NCBI GenBank assembly: GCA_050944435.1
Contig: JBMNRB010000001.1
Location: 124,001-188,000 of the forward strand
Reading direction: 5' to 3'
Length of the DNA: 64,000 nt
DNA from: Ruminococcus_G sp050944435
Lineage (GTDB): Bacteria; Bacillota; Clostridia; Lachnospirales; Lachnospiraceae
In this document: positions 16,736 to 24,844 of the stretch, in pieces
How the letters are laid out: each line of letters opens with the position of its first letter
How positions within the stretch are numbered: the first letter of the stretch is position 1
Notes under the pieces: model-generated
The model's input: only the letters and a program-made list of their open reading frames with translations
Database searches by the model: none
Told to the model about the DNA's origin: nothing
Position numbers and translations under genes: made by a program

Positions 16736-17833
16736 ATGTATACAAAAACATTTAAAAATGAAAAAATATCGGGTTTGGGTTTGGGCGGTCTGCGTTTTCC
16801 GGTGGATCCGGATAATCCCAATCATATTAACCGGACAAAAAGCCGGGAAATCGTAGACACGGCCATGGAATGGGGGATCAACTATTTTGATACGGCCTAT
16901 ACCTACCAGAACGGCGATTCAGAAAGATTTCTGGGGGAGGTTCTGTCTGCATATCCCCGGGAGAGCTACTATTTTGCAACAAAATTTTATGGATCGCCGG
17001 GGAAAAAAATAGAAATCGTTTTTGAAGAACAGATGCGAAGATGCGGTATGGAATACTTTGATTTTTACCTGCTCCACAGTATGGACGAAAATCATATCGA
17101 TGATTATATGGACCGGGAAAAAGGCTATCTGGAGTATCTTCTGCGGCAAAAAGAGAAAGGGCGTATCCGGTATCTGGGCTTTTCCTCCCACGGGGCGCCA
17201 AAGACCTTGAAACGTTTTCTGGACTGGTATGACGGATTTGATATGGCTCTGATTCAGCTGAATTATCTGGACTGGACTTTGCTGCAGGCAAAGGAACAGT
17301 ATGAGATATTAAGCAGCCGTCAGATCCCGGTTTGGGTAATGGAGCCGTTGAAGGGCGGGAGATTGTGTAAACTGAATCAGGAGGCGGAAAATCTGCTGAA
17401 AGGGGCGGCGCCGGATCGTTCAATTGAGTCCTGGGCTTTCCGTTTTCTTATGGGACTTCCCAATGTTCAGACGGTTCTAAGCGGAATGTCTTCGGCAGAG
17501 CAGGTCAGGGAAAATGCGGCCGCATTTGCAAAAATAGATCCCCTCAATCCAAAAGAGAAAGAAATTTTGGAGAAGGCGGGTCATGCCTTTATTAAGGATC
17601 TGGGCGTGCCCTGTTCCGGATGCCGGTATTGCTGCGATACTTGTCCCGCACAGCTGGATATACCCCTTCTGCTTCAAAGTTATAATGAAAAAAGAATAAG
17701 CGGGGATACATGGCGGCTGGAAGGACTGTCAAAGATAAAGGGGGCAGATCAGTGCCTTCAGTGCGGAACCTGCGTGACACACTGCCCCCAGAAAATAGAC
17801 ATTCCGGCGGTAATGAAAAAACTGAAAGGGTAA
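16736..17833 (+). CDS. Aldo/keto reductase with C-terminal 2[4Fe-4S]-type domain
   Basis: 365 residues: an NAD(P)H aldo/keto reductase barrel (about 1-270) with the tetrad region visible as YFDTAYTYQN, ATKFYG and LLHSMDE. A tail follows with CSGCRYCCDTCP and CLQCGTCVTHCP, two ferredoxin-like clusters. The tail suggests electron exchange between pyridine nucleotide and an Fe-S partner. It lies 17 bases after aguB, so is probably in the same transcript, but a role in polyamine metabolism is not shown. The ribosome site is weak (AGAGG). A paralogue ends at base 366. Confidence 0.85.
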   Translation: MYTKTFKNEKISGLGLGGLRFPVDPDNPNHINRTKSREIVDTAMEWGINYFDTAYTYQNGDSERFLGEVLSAYPRESYYFATKFYGSPGKKIEIVFEEQMRRCGMEYFDFYLLHSMDENHIDDYMDREKGYLEYLLRQKEKGRIRYLGFSSHGAPKTLKRFLDWYDGFDMALIQLNYLDWTLLQAKEQYEILSSRQIPVWVMEPLKGGRLCKLNQEAENLLKGAAPDRSIESWAFRFLMGLPNVQTVLSGMSSAEQVRENAAAFAKIDPLNPKEKEILEKAGHAFIKDLGVPCSGCRYCCDTCPAQLDIPLLLQSYNEKRISGDTWRLEGLSKIKGADQCLQCGTCVTHCPQKIDIPAVMKKLKG

Positions 17834-17834
17834 A

Positions 17835-18968
17835 TCATTCATTGTTCTTAGTGGAGACGGTCATACCGTTCACTTCGATATGCTCATCCACAGGAATCAC
17901 CAGACAGGGACGGCCGTCTATGATTCTGGTTTCCACCAGATCCATCCGTTCCGGCTTTACTTTGATAACCACATCAGGCGTTTCGATCTGAAACTGTCGG
18001 GTATTGATGATATTGGACACCAGGATGGGAGCATCCTGGGGTACAGTATCATCGAATTCTTTCTCAAAGATCTGAATCTTTTCATCGGGAATACCGCTGT
18101 CTTCCAAAATGCAGCGGACATCATGTTTGGACAGAGTCAAAGGTTCCGGATTGTCCTTGTTGATTTCTGCCATTTCATTTAAATTTTCATGAAGATTTTT
18201 AACCACTTCGTATCCGCAGTCTTCACCTAAAGAGTCTTCGATAATAGACTGAAAGGTTTCTTTCTGGGAAGAAGCAGGAAGAGGCGGTGTGCATCCCAGA
18301 AGCTGGTCAACAAGACTCTGGCTGATATCGTCTGCATTCTTGGAATAATAGAGAATGCTGTGAATGTCTGTGTTGCGGTCGTTGAAAGCGGGGAACAGAA
18401 AACCGTTGGCTGGGGCCGCCACGATCCAGTCCCGGATACGGTCTTCGATGCTGTTTTTTTCCATGTTGTAATACAGGCCGGCTTTGGACAGATTAACCGG
18501 ACAGATGCTGCATAGTATGTAATCGTATACATTGTCAGAGGCGTCGAACATTTCCAGATTGTCGGTGGATTTTCCGGGGATGTCGTAAACAGCATGGATC
18601 AGTATGATGTAATAGTTCATGTCATAGGGATAAAAATCGATGACTTTTCGATAAAACTCTTCTAAAAGCATATCGTCTTCCAGGTGACTGTCCCGCAGCT
18701 TCAACAAAAACTCCTGAGTACCGCCGGGGGCTTCCGTTTCCAGGGGAAATTCCATATTCATCATGTTCTTTCCAAGGGTTCCGGACAGAGTCCGCTTAAA
18801 AATATCGAAATATTTAAAGGCTTCTTCTTCGGGAATAGAACCGAAAGCGTCTTTGTGTTCCATCTTTATCGTTTTTTCTCCGTCCACATAGCATCCGCAG
18901 ATACGGGAGATGGTGCAGTTATCCGGAGTAAATTGTTTCCGTATTTCCAGGATTTCTTTTTTATTCAT
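17835..18968 (-). CDS. DUF4317 family protein
   Basis: 377 residues read from ATG at 18966-18968, with GAGGT nearby; the open frame extends further upstream, but the conserved MNKKEILEIRKQFTP start and the ribosome site decide this position. The protein is soluble and acidic, with no signal or membrane segment. RICGCYVDGEKTIK and the EEEAFKYFDIFKRTLSG block match my recollection of DUF4317, a family of unknown function common in Lachnospiraceae. It converges on the aldo/keto reductase with one base between the two stop codons and no visible terminator. Confidence 0.8.
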   Translation of the reverse strand: MNKKEILEIRKQFTPDNCTISRICGCYVDGEKTIKMEHKDAFGSIPEEEAFKYFDIFKRTLSGTLGKNMMNMEFPLETEAPGGTQEFLLKLRDSHLEDDMLLEEFYRKVIDFYPYDMNYYIILIHAVYDIPGKSTDNLEMFDASDNVYDYILCSICPVNLSKAGLYYNMEKNSIEDRIRDWIVAAPANGFLFPAFNDRNTDIHSILYYSKNADDISQSLVDQLLGCTPPLPASSQKETFQSIIEDSLGEDCGYEVVKNLHENLNEMAEINKDNPEPLTLSKHDVRCILEDSGIPDEKIQIFEKEFDDTVPQDAPILVSNIINTRQFQIETPDVVIKVKPERMDLVETRIIDGRPCLVIPVDEHIEVNGMTVSTKNNE

Positions 18969-19182
18969 AAATGACCTCGCTTGATTTCTATGAATTTCTG
19001 TTTTTACAATATACTTTTTTTGCCGATGAATGTCAAGAAGCCATGTCCTGCAACAGGAAAAATTGAAGATAAATTTACAATACATTTACAACAATCTGAT
19101 AGATGACAGAAAAAACATCGGTTAAAGTATTGGGTGTCAAACAGAAACTTCAAATCCAAAGTTAAGAACAAGGAGGAAAGGT

Positions 19183-19695
19183 ATGAAAAAAAGGATGTTG
19201 GCTATTTTAGCAGCGGGAGCTGTGTGTATGTCCATGCCGCTGACCGCCTTTGCCGAGGAGACAACACAGAATCTGACCGCTACGCTGACGGCGGATCCGT
19301 CATATACGGTGACTATCCCGGGCAGCGTATCCATGGGAAATGAAGGCACCATGGTGGATGTGACCGCGGCGGATGTGACAAATCTTCCTGAGGGACAGAA
19401 AATATCCGTTACGATTGCAGGTACCAGCGCGTACAGAGATCAGATGGTTCTGGAAGCGCCAAGTACAGGCAGCGGGAGAACCAGTATCCGGTATCAGATA
19501 ATATCAGAGGACGGTGAACTGATTGAATCCAATGCTTCAACAGATGCGTCGGGAGTAGGAAAAGAAGTGGTTTCTTTTACGGAAGACGGAACGAAGCAGT
19601 ATGAAATCAAACCGGTTTTAAACGGACGGTATGAGTACAATGTGGATTATACAGGAAGCATTACCTTTGGAATTGGACTGGCTGAGAGCGCCTGA
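19183..19695 (+). CDS. Secreted beta-rich surface protein, copy 1
   Basis: 170 residues. A signal peptide (MKKRMLAILAAGAVCMSMP...AFAEE) should be cleaved after TAFA near residue 24. The mature part is Thr/Ser/Val-rich and looks all-beta: LTADPSYTVTIPGSVSMG, then EGQKISVTIAG, and a GSITFGIGL strand at the end. It has no cysteine in the mature part and no membrane anchor. It is a clear tandem paralogue of the next gene. Family not recognised; the layout recalls pilin-like or surface-layer accessory proteins. AAGGAGG precedes the ATG. Confidence 0.8.
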   Translation: MKKRMLAILAAGAVCMSMPLTAFAEETTQNLTATLTADPSYTVTIPGSVSMGNEGTMVDVTAADVTNLPEGQKISVTIAGTSAYRDQMVLEAPSTGSGRTSIRYQIISEDGELIESNASTDASGVGKEVVSFTEDGTKQYEIKPVLNGRYEYNVDYTGSITFGIGLAESA

Positions 19696-19737
19696 AAAAC
19701 AGAAGAGATAAGACAAAAGAAAACGGAGGAATAAAAA

Positions 19738-20256
19738 GTGAAAAAAAGGATGATCGCAATTCTGGCAACTGGAATTATGTGCATGGCAATGCCGATGACT
19801 GCATTCGCAGAAGAGGCGAATCAGGAAATAACCGCCACGCTGACGGCGGATCCGACTTATTCTGTAACGATTCCGGCCAGCGTATCCATGGGAAATGAGG
19901 GTACAGCAGTGGATGTAACCGCATCAGAAGTGGCAAATCTTCCGGAAGGTCAGAAGATTTCCGTTACTTTTGAAGGAACTGACGATTTTATGAATCAGAC
20001 GATTCTGCAGCCTGCCGACAGCAGCACCACCTATCCCCAGAGTGAACTCTGCTATCAGATTATTTCCGAAAACGGTACAACCATTGAAACAAACTTTGCC
20101 AACGGTACAAACGGCGCCGGCCAGGAAGTGGTTTCTTTCACGGAAGACGGAACAAAGCAGTATACCATTAAACCGGTTCTGGAAGGAGATTTTGAATATG
20201 GCGTAGAGTACTCCGGAAGCATTATCTTTGGCATCGGGCTTACGGAGAACGCATAG
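19738..20256 (+). CDS. Secreted beta-rich surface protein, copy 2
   Basis: 172 residues from GTG 19738, set by GGAGG at 19725-19729. It repeats copy 1 almost block by block: signal peptide ending AFAEE, TATLTADPTYSVTIP, SVSMGNEGTAVDVTA, EVVSFTEDGTKQY and a closing GSIIFGIGL. The middle (residues about 80-115) differs most, which is where surface proteins usually diversify. Arose by tandem duplication (inference). Soluble and extracellular by prediction; presumably works with the anchored proteins that follow. Confidence 0.8.
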   Translation: MKKRMIAILATGIMCMAMPMTAFAEEANQEITATLTADPTYSVTIPASVSMGNEGTAVDVTASEVANLPEGQKISVTFEGTDDFMNQTILQPADSSTTYPQSELCYQIISENGTTIETNFANGTNGAGQEVVSFTEDGTKQYTIKPVLEGDFEYGVEYSGSIIFGIGLTENA

Positions 20257-20269
20257 GGCGATAAGGTAA

Positions 20270-20578
20270 ATGAAAAGAAAAGTAAAAGGTTTTCTGCTTC
20301 TGGCCATGGTTCTTTTGCTGGGCGCAGTTCCGGTCACTGCACATGGGGCGCAGACGACTTTCCATCTGAGGCTGGAAGAAGAACAGGAGCAGAACCAGGA
20401 CTTCACCGGGAAAAAGCCTAAAGTATCGGCGGCAGAATCGGTATCAGCTTCAAGAAGCAAAAAGGCGGGAAGCGTCAATACACAGGATGAGAGCCAAGGG
20501 GTTATGGCAATGGCGGTGTGCCTGACGGCCGGAACAGTCATTGGCGTTCTGGTTTATCAAAGAAAAAGAGAGGAATGA
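20270..20578 (+). CDS. Small cell-surface protein with C-terminal sorting-like signal
   Basis: 102 residues: an N-terminal signal (VKGFLLLAMVLLLGAVP..AHGA), a short polar Glu/Gln/Ser-rich body and a C-terminal hydrophobic helix ending in YQRKREE. Directly before the helix is SVNTQDESQG. The same position in the large protein at 35441-40237 reads SVSTGDTASP. This suggests a shared non-LPXTG sorting motif of the form SVxTxD. No sortase gene is in the window, and plain membrane anchoring is the alternative. It overlaps the next gene by four bases. Confidence 0.65.
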   Translation: MKRKVKGFLLLAMVLLLGAVPVTAHGAQTTFHLRLEEEQEQNQDFTGKKPKVSAAESVSASRSKKAGSVNTQDESQGVMAMAVCLTAGTVIGVLVYQRKREE

Positions 20579-21090
20579 AGAAACGTATGCAAAATAGTAG
20601 AAACGGGAGAAAATGGGCAGCTCTTGCAGTCGGACTGGTTGTTCTTGCTGCGGCTGTCGGAGGCCTCTGGCATTGGAGAAGCGGAAGTACAGAATCGGGT
20701 ACGACCCAGGCGGGACTGGTTGTATCAGATGAAGCAACAGATTGGAATAAAGAGCTGGAAAATGCTTCGCCGGAGGCGGAAGGAATAAAAATACCAGGAT
20801 ACGGGGAACTGACGATTTCAGAAGGAGCAGATCAGTTTCAGATGTCCCTGGTGAATCCGGAAGATAATCCCTGCTATTTTAAATACACTCTTGAAATTGC
20901 ACAGACCTCGGACATCCTGTATGAATCGGATCTGATCGAGCCGGGCAAGGCGATTACTGAGTTTGAAATAGAAAATCTGCCCGCTGCCGGTGATTATGAT
21001 ATGAATATTAATATCAGTACGTATACCATGGATGAGTCACTGACCGCCATGAACGGCGCCCAGGTAAAAACAATTCTTCATGTTGTATGA
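20575..21090 (+). CDS. Membrane-anchored extracellular protein of unknown function
   Basis: About 171 residues from ATG 20575 (ATGA overlap with the preceding stop). A basic N-terminus is followed by one uncleaved-looking hydrophobic helix (WAALAVGLVVLAAAVGGLW), then an acidic linker and a beta domain from about residue 60: IPGYGELTISEGADQF, VNPEDNPCYFKYTLEI, LIEPGKAITEFEI, NINISTYT. It looks like an Ig-like fold displayed outside the cell. Last gene of the surface cluster begun at 19183. No family recognised. Confidence 0.72.
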   Translation: MKKRMQNSRNGRKWAALAVGLVVLAAAVGGLWHWRSGSTESGTTQAGLVVSDEATDWNKELENASPEAEGIKIPGYGELTISEGADQFQMSLVNPEDNPCYFKYTLEIAQTSDILYESDLIEPGKAITEFEIENLPAAGDYDMNINISTYTMDESLTAMNGAQVKTILHVV

Positions 21091-21098
21091 CGATGACC

Positions 21099-21141
21099 AA
21101 AATCCTCTTTGGAATCTGCAGATGATTCCAGGAGGATTTTT
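21099..21141 (+). terminator. Terminator of the surface-protein cluster
   Basis: AAAATCCTC (21099-21107) pairs with GAGGATTTT (21132-21140). A nested TGGAATC/GATTCCA stem fills the interior. The run of T at the end of the arm completes the signal. Confidence 0.82.
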
Positions 21142-21161
21142 AACGTTTTGTTTACCGGATA

Positions 21162-21170
21162 TGCTATAAT
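21162..21170 (+). promoter_or_regulatory. Extended -10 promoter of the CdaR-type regulator
   Basis: TGCTATAAT is a full extended -10 element. I see no good -35 at the usual distance, which is normal for this promoter type. The TTG start follows 40 bases later. Confidence 0.65.
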
Positions 21171-21210
21171 GAGAGAAATATAAATCCATTGGGGTTGGGA
21201 GGAATATTCA

Positions 21211-22359
21211 TTGTTATCGCAGCAGAACGCCCGGAGAATTGTAAGAGAGTTAAGTGATGTTATTGGGCAGAAAATCAATATCATGGATGAAAAGGGAATT
21301 ATCATCGCCAGCAGTGATTCCCAAAGAGTGGGCTGCTACCATGAAGGGGCCGGAAGGATTCTCAACCTTCACTTAAAAGAACTGATTGTCTGCAGCGACC
21401 AGGAGTATGAGGGATGCAAAGAGGGAGTCAACTATCCCATTACGGTTCAGAACCAGATAATAGGCGTGGTGGGGATTACAGGCAATTATCGGGAAGCAGT
21501 AAAGTATGGACAGATTATTCAGAAACTGGTCGGGATTTTATTAAGAGAGATTTCAATAAAAGAGCAGAAAGTATTGGATGAAAAGATCCGCAACCGATAT
21601 GTGGAAGAGTGGATGAACCTGGATGGGAAGCAAATTAATCAGGCGTTTGTAGAACGGGGAAAAGCAATGGAAATTGATATTACCCTACCAAGAAGGCTGA
21701 TTGCCTTTGCCATTGCAGAAGACGACGGTGTTATCACTGTTTCAGGGATGAAAACGGCAGAAAAAGCGTTGGACAAACTGAAAGAAGTGATAAAGATACA
21801 GGAAAAAAGCAGCATTTATCTGCAGTCGGCTTCCCGTTTGATCTGTGCCGTTTCGGAGAGAACGGATGAGCAGATGGAGCGCCTGGCCAGACAGATGAAA
21901 TCCTATATTGAAAAGGACAGAGCGATCCGTCTTGCCGTTGGAATTGATGATAAATCCTATGATTATCTGTGCATAGGCACAGCGGAAAAAAATGCGGAAA
22001 AAGCGCTTCAGGTGAGCCTGAGAAATCCCAGAAAGGAAATTTGCTTCTATCAGGATATTGGAATGGAACTTTTTTCAGATGAAATTTCCGATGGCTCTAA
22101 AGTAGAATATGTGCGCCGTATTTTTAAAGACTATACCCGGGAGGAAATTTCGGACGCCATGATTCTGCTCCGGGTATTTTATGAATGCGGCGGCTCGTTG
22201 AATAAAGCCTCTGAACAGCTTCATATGCATAAAAATACTTTGCAGTACAAACTGCTGAAGATCAAAGAGAAAACAGGGTATGATCCCAGATCTTTGCAGG
22301 AGTCGTCTCTGTTTTATATCGCCTCCTTTTTTTATAACGAAATTCGAAATCTATTGTAA
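21211..22359 (+). CDS. CdaR family (sugar diacid) transcriptional regulator
   Basis: 382 residues from TTG 21211, set by GGAGG at 21198-21202. The N-terminal ~130 residues form the diacid-recognition domain (ARRIVRELSDVIGQKINIMD, YPITVQNQIIGVVGITG). The C-terminus carries the PucR/CdaR helix-turn-helix, GGSLNKASEQLHMHKNTLQY (about 328-347). Family members activate glycerate/glucarate catabolism, and the next gene is a glycerate kinase, the classic partner. Glycerate or a related acid is the likely inducer (inference). Confidence 0.88.
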   Translation: MLSQQNARRIVRELSDVIGQKINIMDEKGIIIASSDSQRVGCYHEGAGRILNLHLKELIVCSDQEYEGCKEGVNYPITVQNQIIGVVGITGNYREAVKYGQIIQKLVGILLREISIKEQKVLDEKIRNRYVEEWMNLDGKQINQAFVERGKAMEIDITLPRRLIAFAIAEDDGVITVSGMKTAEKALDKLKEVIKIQEKSSIYLQSASRLICAVSERTDEQMERLARQMKSYIEKDRAIRLAVGIDDKSYDYLCIGTAEKNAEKALQVSLRNPRKEICFYQDIGMELFSDEISDGSKVEYVRRIFKDYTREEISDAMILLRVFYECGGSLNKASEQLHMHKNTLQYKLLKIKEKTGYDPRSLQESSLFYIASFFYNEIRNLL

Positions 22360-22473
22360 ACCGTGATATTACAAAGAACGAAAAAAAACAAAATAAATTG
22401 TTTCCTGAAACATATATCCCCGGTATTTAGTTTTGTACAATGAAAAAAATGAAGAGTAAGAGGTGATATAACA

Positions 22474-23634
22474 TTGGAAATAGTGATTGCGATAGATTCC
22501 TTAAAGGGAAGCCTGTCCTCTGTAGAAGCGGGAAACGCCTTTGCGGCGGGGATTAAGCGTGTGTCAGAGGTCAGAACCATTGTAAAGCCCATGGCAGACG
22601 GCGGGGAAGGAACGGTGGAAGCGCTGACAGAAGGACTGGGGGGAAGTCTGATAGAAACCAAAGCACAGGATCCGTTCCACAGGGAGATAACCGCGGTGTA
22701 CGGTTATATAGAAAAAGAACAAAAGGCTATTATTGAAATCGCCGCCGCAGCCGGTCTTACCTTAATGGAGGGAGAGAAGAAAGATATTTACAGGGCCAGC
22801 ACATACGGCGTGGGCCAGGTGATCAGGGATGCCATCGGGAGAGGAAGCCGGGATTTTCTGATCGGAATCGGAGGGAGCGCCACCAACGACTGCGGGATAG
22901 GCATGCTGGCTGCGCTGGGATTTGAGTTTTATGACCGGGAGGGGAAAAAACTGGGATTTTACGGCGCAGACTGTGGGAAAGTAGAAAGGATTTGCCTTGA
23001 TAACCGGATGCCGGAACTGGAAGAATGCCGGTTTCGGATTGCCTGCGATGTATCAAATCCGCTGTTGGGGAAAAACGGCGCTTCCTATATCTATGGCCCC
23101 CAAAAAGGAGGAAGCCCGAAACAGGTATCAGAAATGGAGCGGATGCATCAGTGTTTCGCCAAAAAGACGGAGGAGGCAGCGGGGAAGAATTACGCAGAAT
23201 ATCCGGGCGCCGGAGCGGCAGGGGGACTGGGATTTGCTTTCCTTTCCTATCTGGACGCAGTTCTGGAGCCGGGGATTCATACGGTGATGAATGCGGTAAA
23301 GCTGGAAGAGTGTCTTAAAAATGCAGATTACGTGATTACGGGGGAAGGGCGTTTAGACGGTCAGTCCCTGATGGGGAAGGTGCCCGTCGGTGTGGCGCAG
23401 CTTGCAAAGAAGTATGATGTTCCCGTAATCGCTGTGGCGGGAGGAATTTCTCAGGACGCTGGGAAATGTCATGACATGGGAATCGACGCTTTCTTTTCCA
23501 TTCTTCCCGGAGCGATGAAACTGGAGGAGGCGATGGAAAAAAATACGGCGGTAAGAAATATTACCCAGGCGGCTGAGGAAGTGATGAGACTGATCCTGGC
23601 TGTTGAGAAAAGAAAGAACAGGAGTACCGGTTAA
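22474..23634 (+). CDS. Glycerate kinase
   Basis: 386 residues, glycerate kinase type 1 (GlxK/GarK). The start TTG 22474 follows AGAGGTG and gives the typical opening EIVIAIDSLKGSLSS. The phosphate and substrate loops are VKPMADGGEGTVEAL, GIGGSATNDCGIGML and ITGEGRLDGQSLMGK. It phosphorylates D-glycerate to 2-phosphoglycerate, feeding glycolysis. It is probably under the CdaR regulator upstream. Its 3' end carries half of the terminator stem. Confidence 0.93.
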   Translation: MEIVIAIDSLKGSLSSVEAGNAFAAGIKRVSEVRTIVKPMADGGEGTVEALTEGLGGSLIETKAQDPFHREITAVYGYIEKEQKAIIEIAAAAGLTLMEGEKKDIYRASTYGVGQVIRDAIGRGSRDFLIGIGGSATNDCGIGMLAALGFEFYDREGKKLGFYGADCGKVERICLDNRMPELEECRFRIACDVSNPLLGKNGASYIYGPQKGGSPKQVSEMERMHQCFAKKTEEAAGKNYAEYPGAGAAGGLGFAFLSYLDAVLEPGIHTVMNAVKLEECLKNADYVITGEGRLDGQSLMGKVPVGVAQLAKKYDVPVIAVAGGISQDAGKCHDMGIDAFFSILPGAMKLEEAMEKNTAVRNITQAAEEVMRLILAVEKRKNRSTG

Positions 23635-23658
23635 GAGATTTCTTGACCGGTATTTTTT
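23625..23658 (+). terminator. Terminator overlapping the glycerate kinase stop
   Basis: TACCGGTTAAGA (23625-23636) pairs with TCTTGACCGGTA (23641-23652), loop GATT, then six T. The stem contains the TAA stop codon. Confidence 0.88.
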
Positions 23659-23748
23659 CGGGGAAAAGGGGAGAATCTTATCGTGAGGTGGGAGAAATCT
23701 ACGATTTTAGTTTCTGATGACATGAAAAGCCCGGATTTGTTAGTTTTG

Positions 23749-23772
23749 GAACCATATACGGTTCTTTTTTTA
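23749..23772 (+). terminator. Short terminator-like hairpin before the truncated TIM-barrel gene
   Basis: GAACC (23749-23753) and GGTTC (23760-23764) enclose six bases and are followed by eight T. The stem is only five pairs, so it may be a weak terminator or attenuator. Confidence 0.45.
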
Positions 23773-23816
23773 TCCTCTAAAATAAAAACAGATCAGATGA
23801 ACAGGAGGAAAACAAC

Positions 23817-24299
23817 ATGAGATTCGAGGAATTTAATCTGGAAAAATTTCAAAGGTTTTGTGAAAAAGCAAATGACCGGGCAAAAGAATTTTATACAGGC
23901 AAGTTCCTTCCGGTATGTCAGTGGACACTTGGCGATGTCTATGGAAAATATTGCCGTGACCGCACAGTCAGTTTGGAACTTCAGCTGGACGGTATTACAA
24001 AGACCATGGAAACGGAAAACGATTGGATTCCTTATTTACATATCAAAGAATGTAATTTACAGGTAAAAGAGCAGATGGATCAGGAGAAGTGGTCCTTTGC
24101 GAAAGCTGTGGAGGAGGGGGTTATGTGTGAACCGGGAAGCGGTGATATTGATTTTGCCGGGCTTTTCCGCGAAATGGAAAATGCGGGATATGACGGATGG
24201 GCCGTGGTGGAGCAGGACATGTATCCGGTAAATAATTTTGATCTTCCTTTTCAGATTGCCAAGCGCACAAGGGAGTATTTGAGAAAAGCAGGCGTTTAG
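23817..24299 (+). pseudogene. Truncated sugar-phosphate isomerase/epimerase (TIM barrel, IolE-like)
   Basis: 160 residues behind a good AGGAGG site. The last ~90 residues match the C-terminal barrel of AP-endonuclease-like isomerases: YLHIKECN, then EPGSGDIDFAGLFREM and GYDGWAVVEQD with the terminal metal/substrate residues. Full-length relatives have about 270-300 residues; here the first ~70 residues do not resemble the missing barrel strands, so half the barrel is absent. The simplest reading is an internally deleted remnant that still has a translation start. A short functional variant cannot be excluded. Confidence 0.55.
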
Positions 24300-24309
24300 G
24301 AGAAAAATT

Positions 24310-24735
24310 ATGGAATATAAAAAATATGAAAACACTTATCTGCTCCGTCTGGATCCCGGGGATGAAATTCTGGATTCCCTGACGCTACTGGCAGAAAAAG
24401 AGAATATTATGCTGGCGGGGGTACAGGGAATCGGAGCAGTGAATGATGTAGCCGCCGGAGTTTTCAAAACAGGGGAAAAAGAATACCTGACAGAGCGTTT
24501 TACCGGCGATTTTGAAATCTTAAACCTGACAGGAAATATCAGCAGGCAGGATAAGAAACCTTATCTTCACCTCCATATTTCCATTGGCAACCCTGCAGCG
24601 GGCGTCTGGGCGGGAGGCCATTTAAGCAGGGCCCTGGTCAGTGCGACGGCGGAAATAACGGTTACAAAGATCCAAGGAGAGGCAAATCGAGTATTTGATG
24701 AATCCATTGGACTGAATATTTTCCAATTTTCCTGA
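24310..24735 (+). CDS. PPC/DUF296 domain protein
   Basis: 141 residues, one PPC (plant and prokaryote conserved, DUF296) domain. Visible are YLLRLDPGDEILDSL, VQGIGAVNDVAAGVF, the His cluster YLHLHISIG, and GVWAGGHL near the end. Bacterial members are small trimeric proteins often called DNA-binding, though many are probably enzymes or ligand binders. It starts 11 bases after the truncated barrel gene, with AGGAG as site, so is probably co-transcribed. Function not known. Confidence 0.82.
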   Translation: MEYKKYENTYLLRLDPGDEILDSLTLLAEKENIMLAGVQGIGAVNDVAAGVFKTGEKEYLTERFTGDFEILNLTGNISRQDKKPYLHLHISIGNPAAGVWAGGHLSRALVSATAEITVTKIQGEANRVFDESIGLNIFQFS

Positions 24736-24800
24736 AAAAAATATTATTTACTGTGCATCCGGGATATACAGCAGAAAAACAAAAGAATTGGAAACAAGAG

Positions 24801-24818
24801 TGCAATATTTATATTGCA
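24801..24818. promoter_or_regulatory. 18-base perfect palindrome upstream of nudC
   Basis: TGCAATAT-TT-ATATTGCA lies 27 bases before the nudC start. Perfect symmetry with a short centre suits a dimeric repressor site; the regulator is unknown. The rest of this short intergenic stretch shows nothing else. Confidence 0.45.
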
Positions 24819-24844
24819 TTCACGGGGCGGATAGGATATGCTAG

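Noticed and set aside
16736..17833. Assigning the aldo/keto reductase a step in polyamine metabolism
   Set aside because: Only proximity to aguAB supports it. A close paralogue at the left edge is not next to aguAB.
17835..18968. The longer start of the DUF4317 gene at 19085
   Set aside because: The extra 39 residues are hydrophobic/basic, unlike the family, and the ribosome site belongs to the ATG at 18968.
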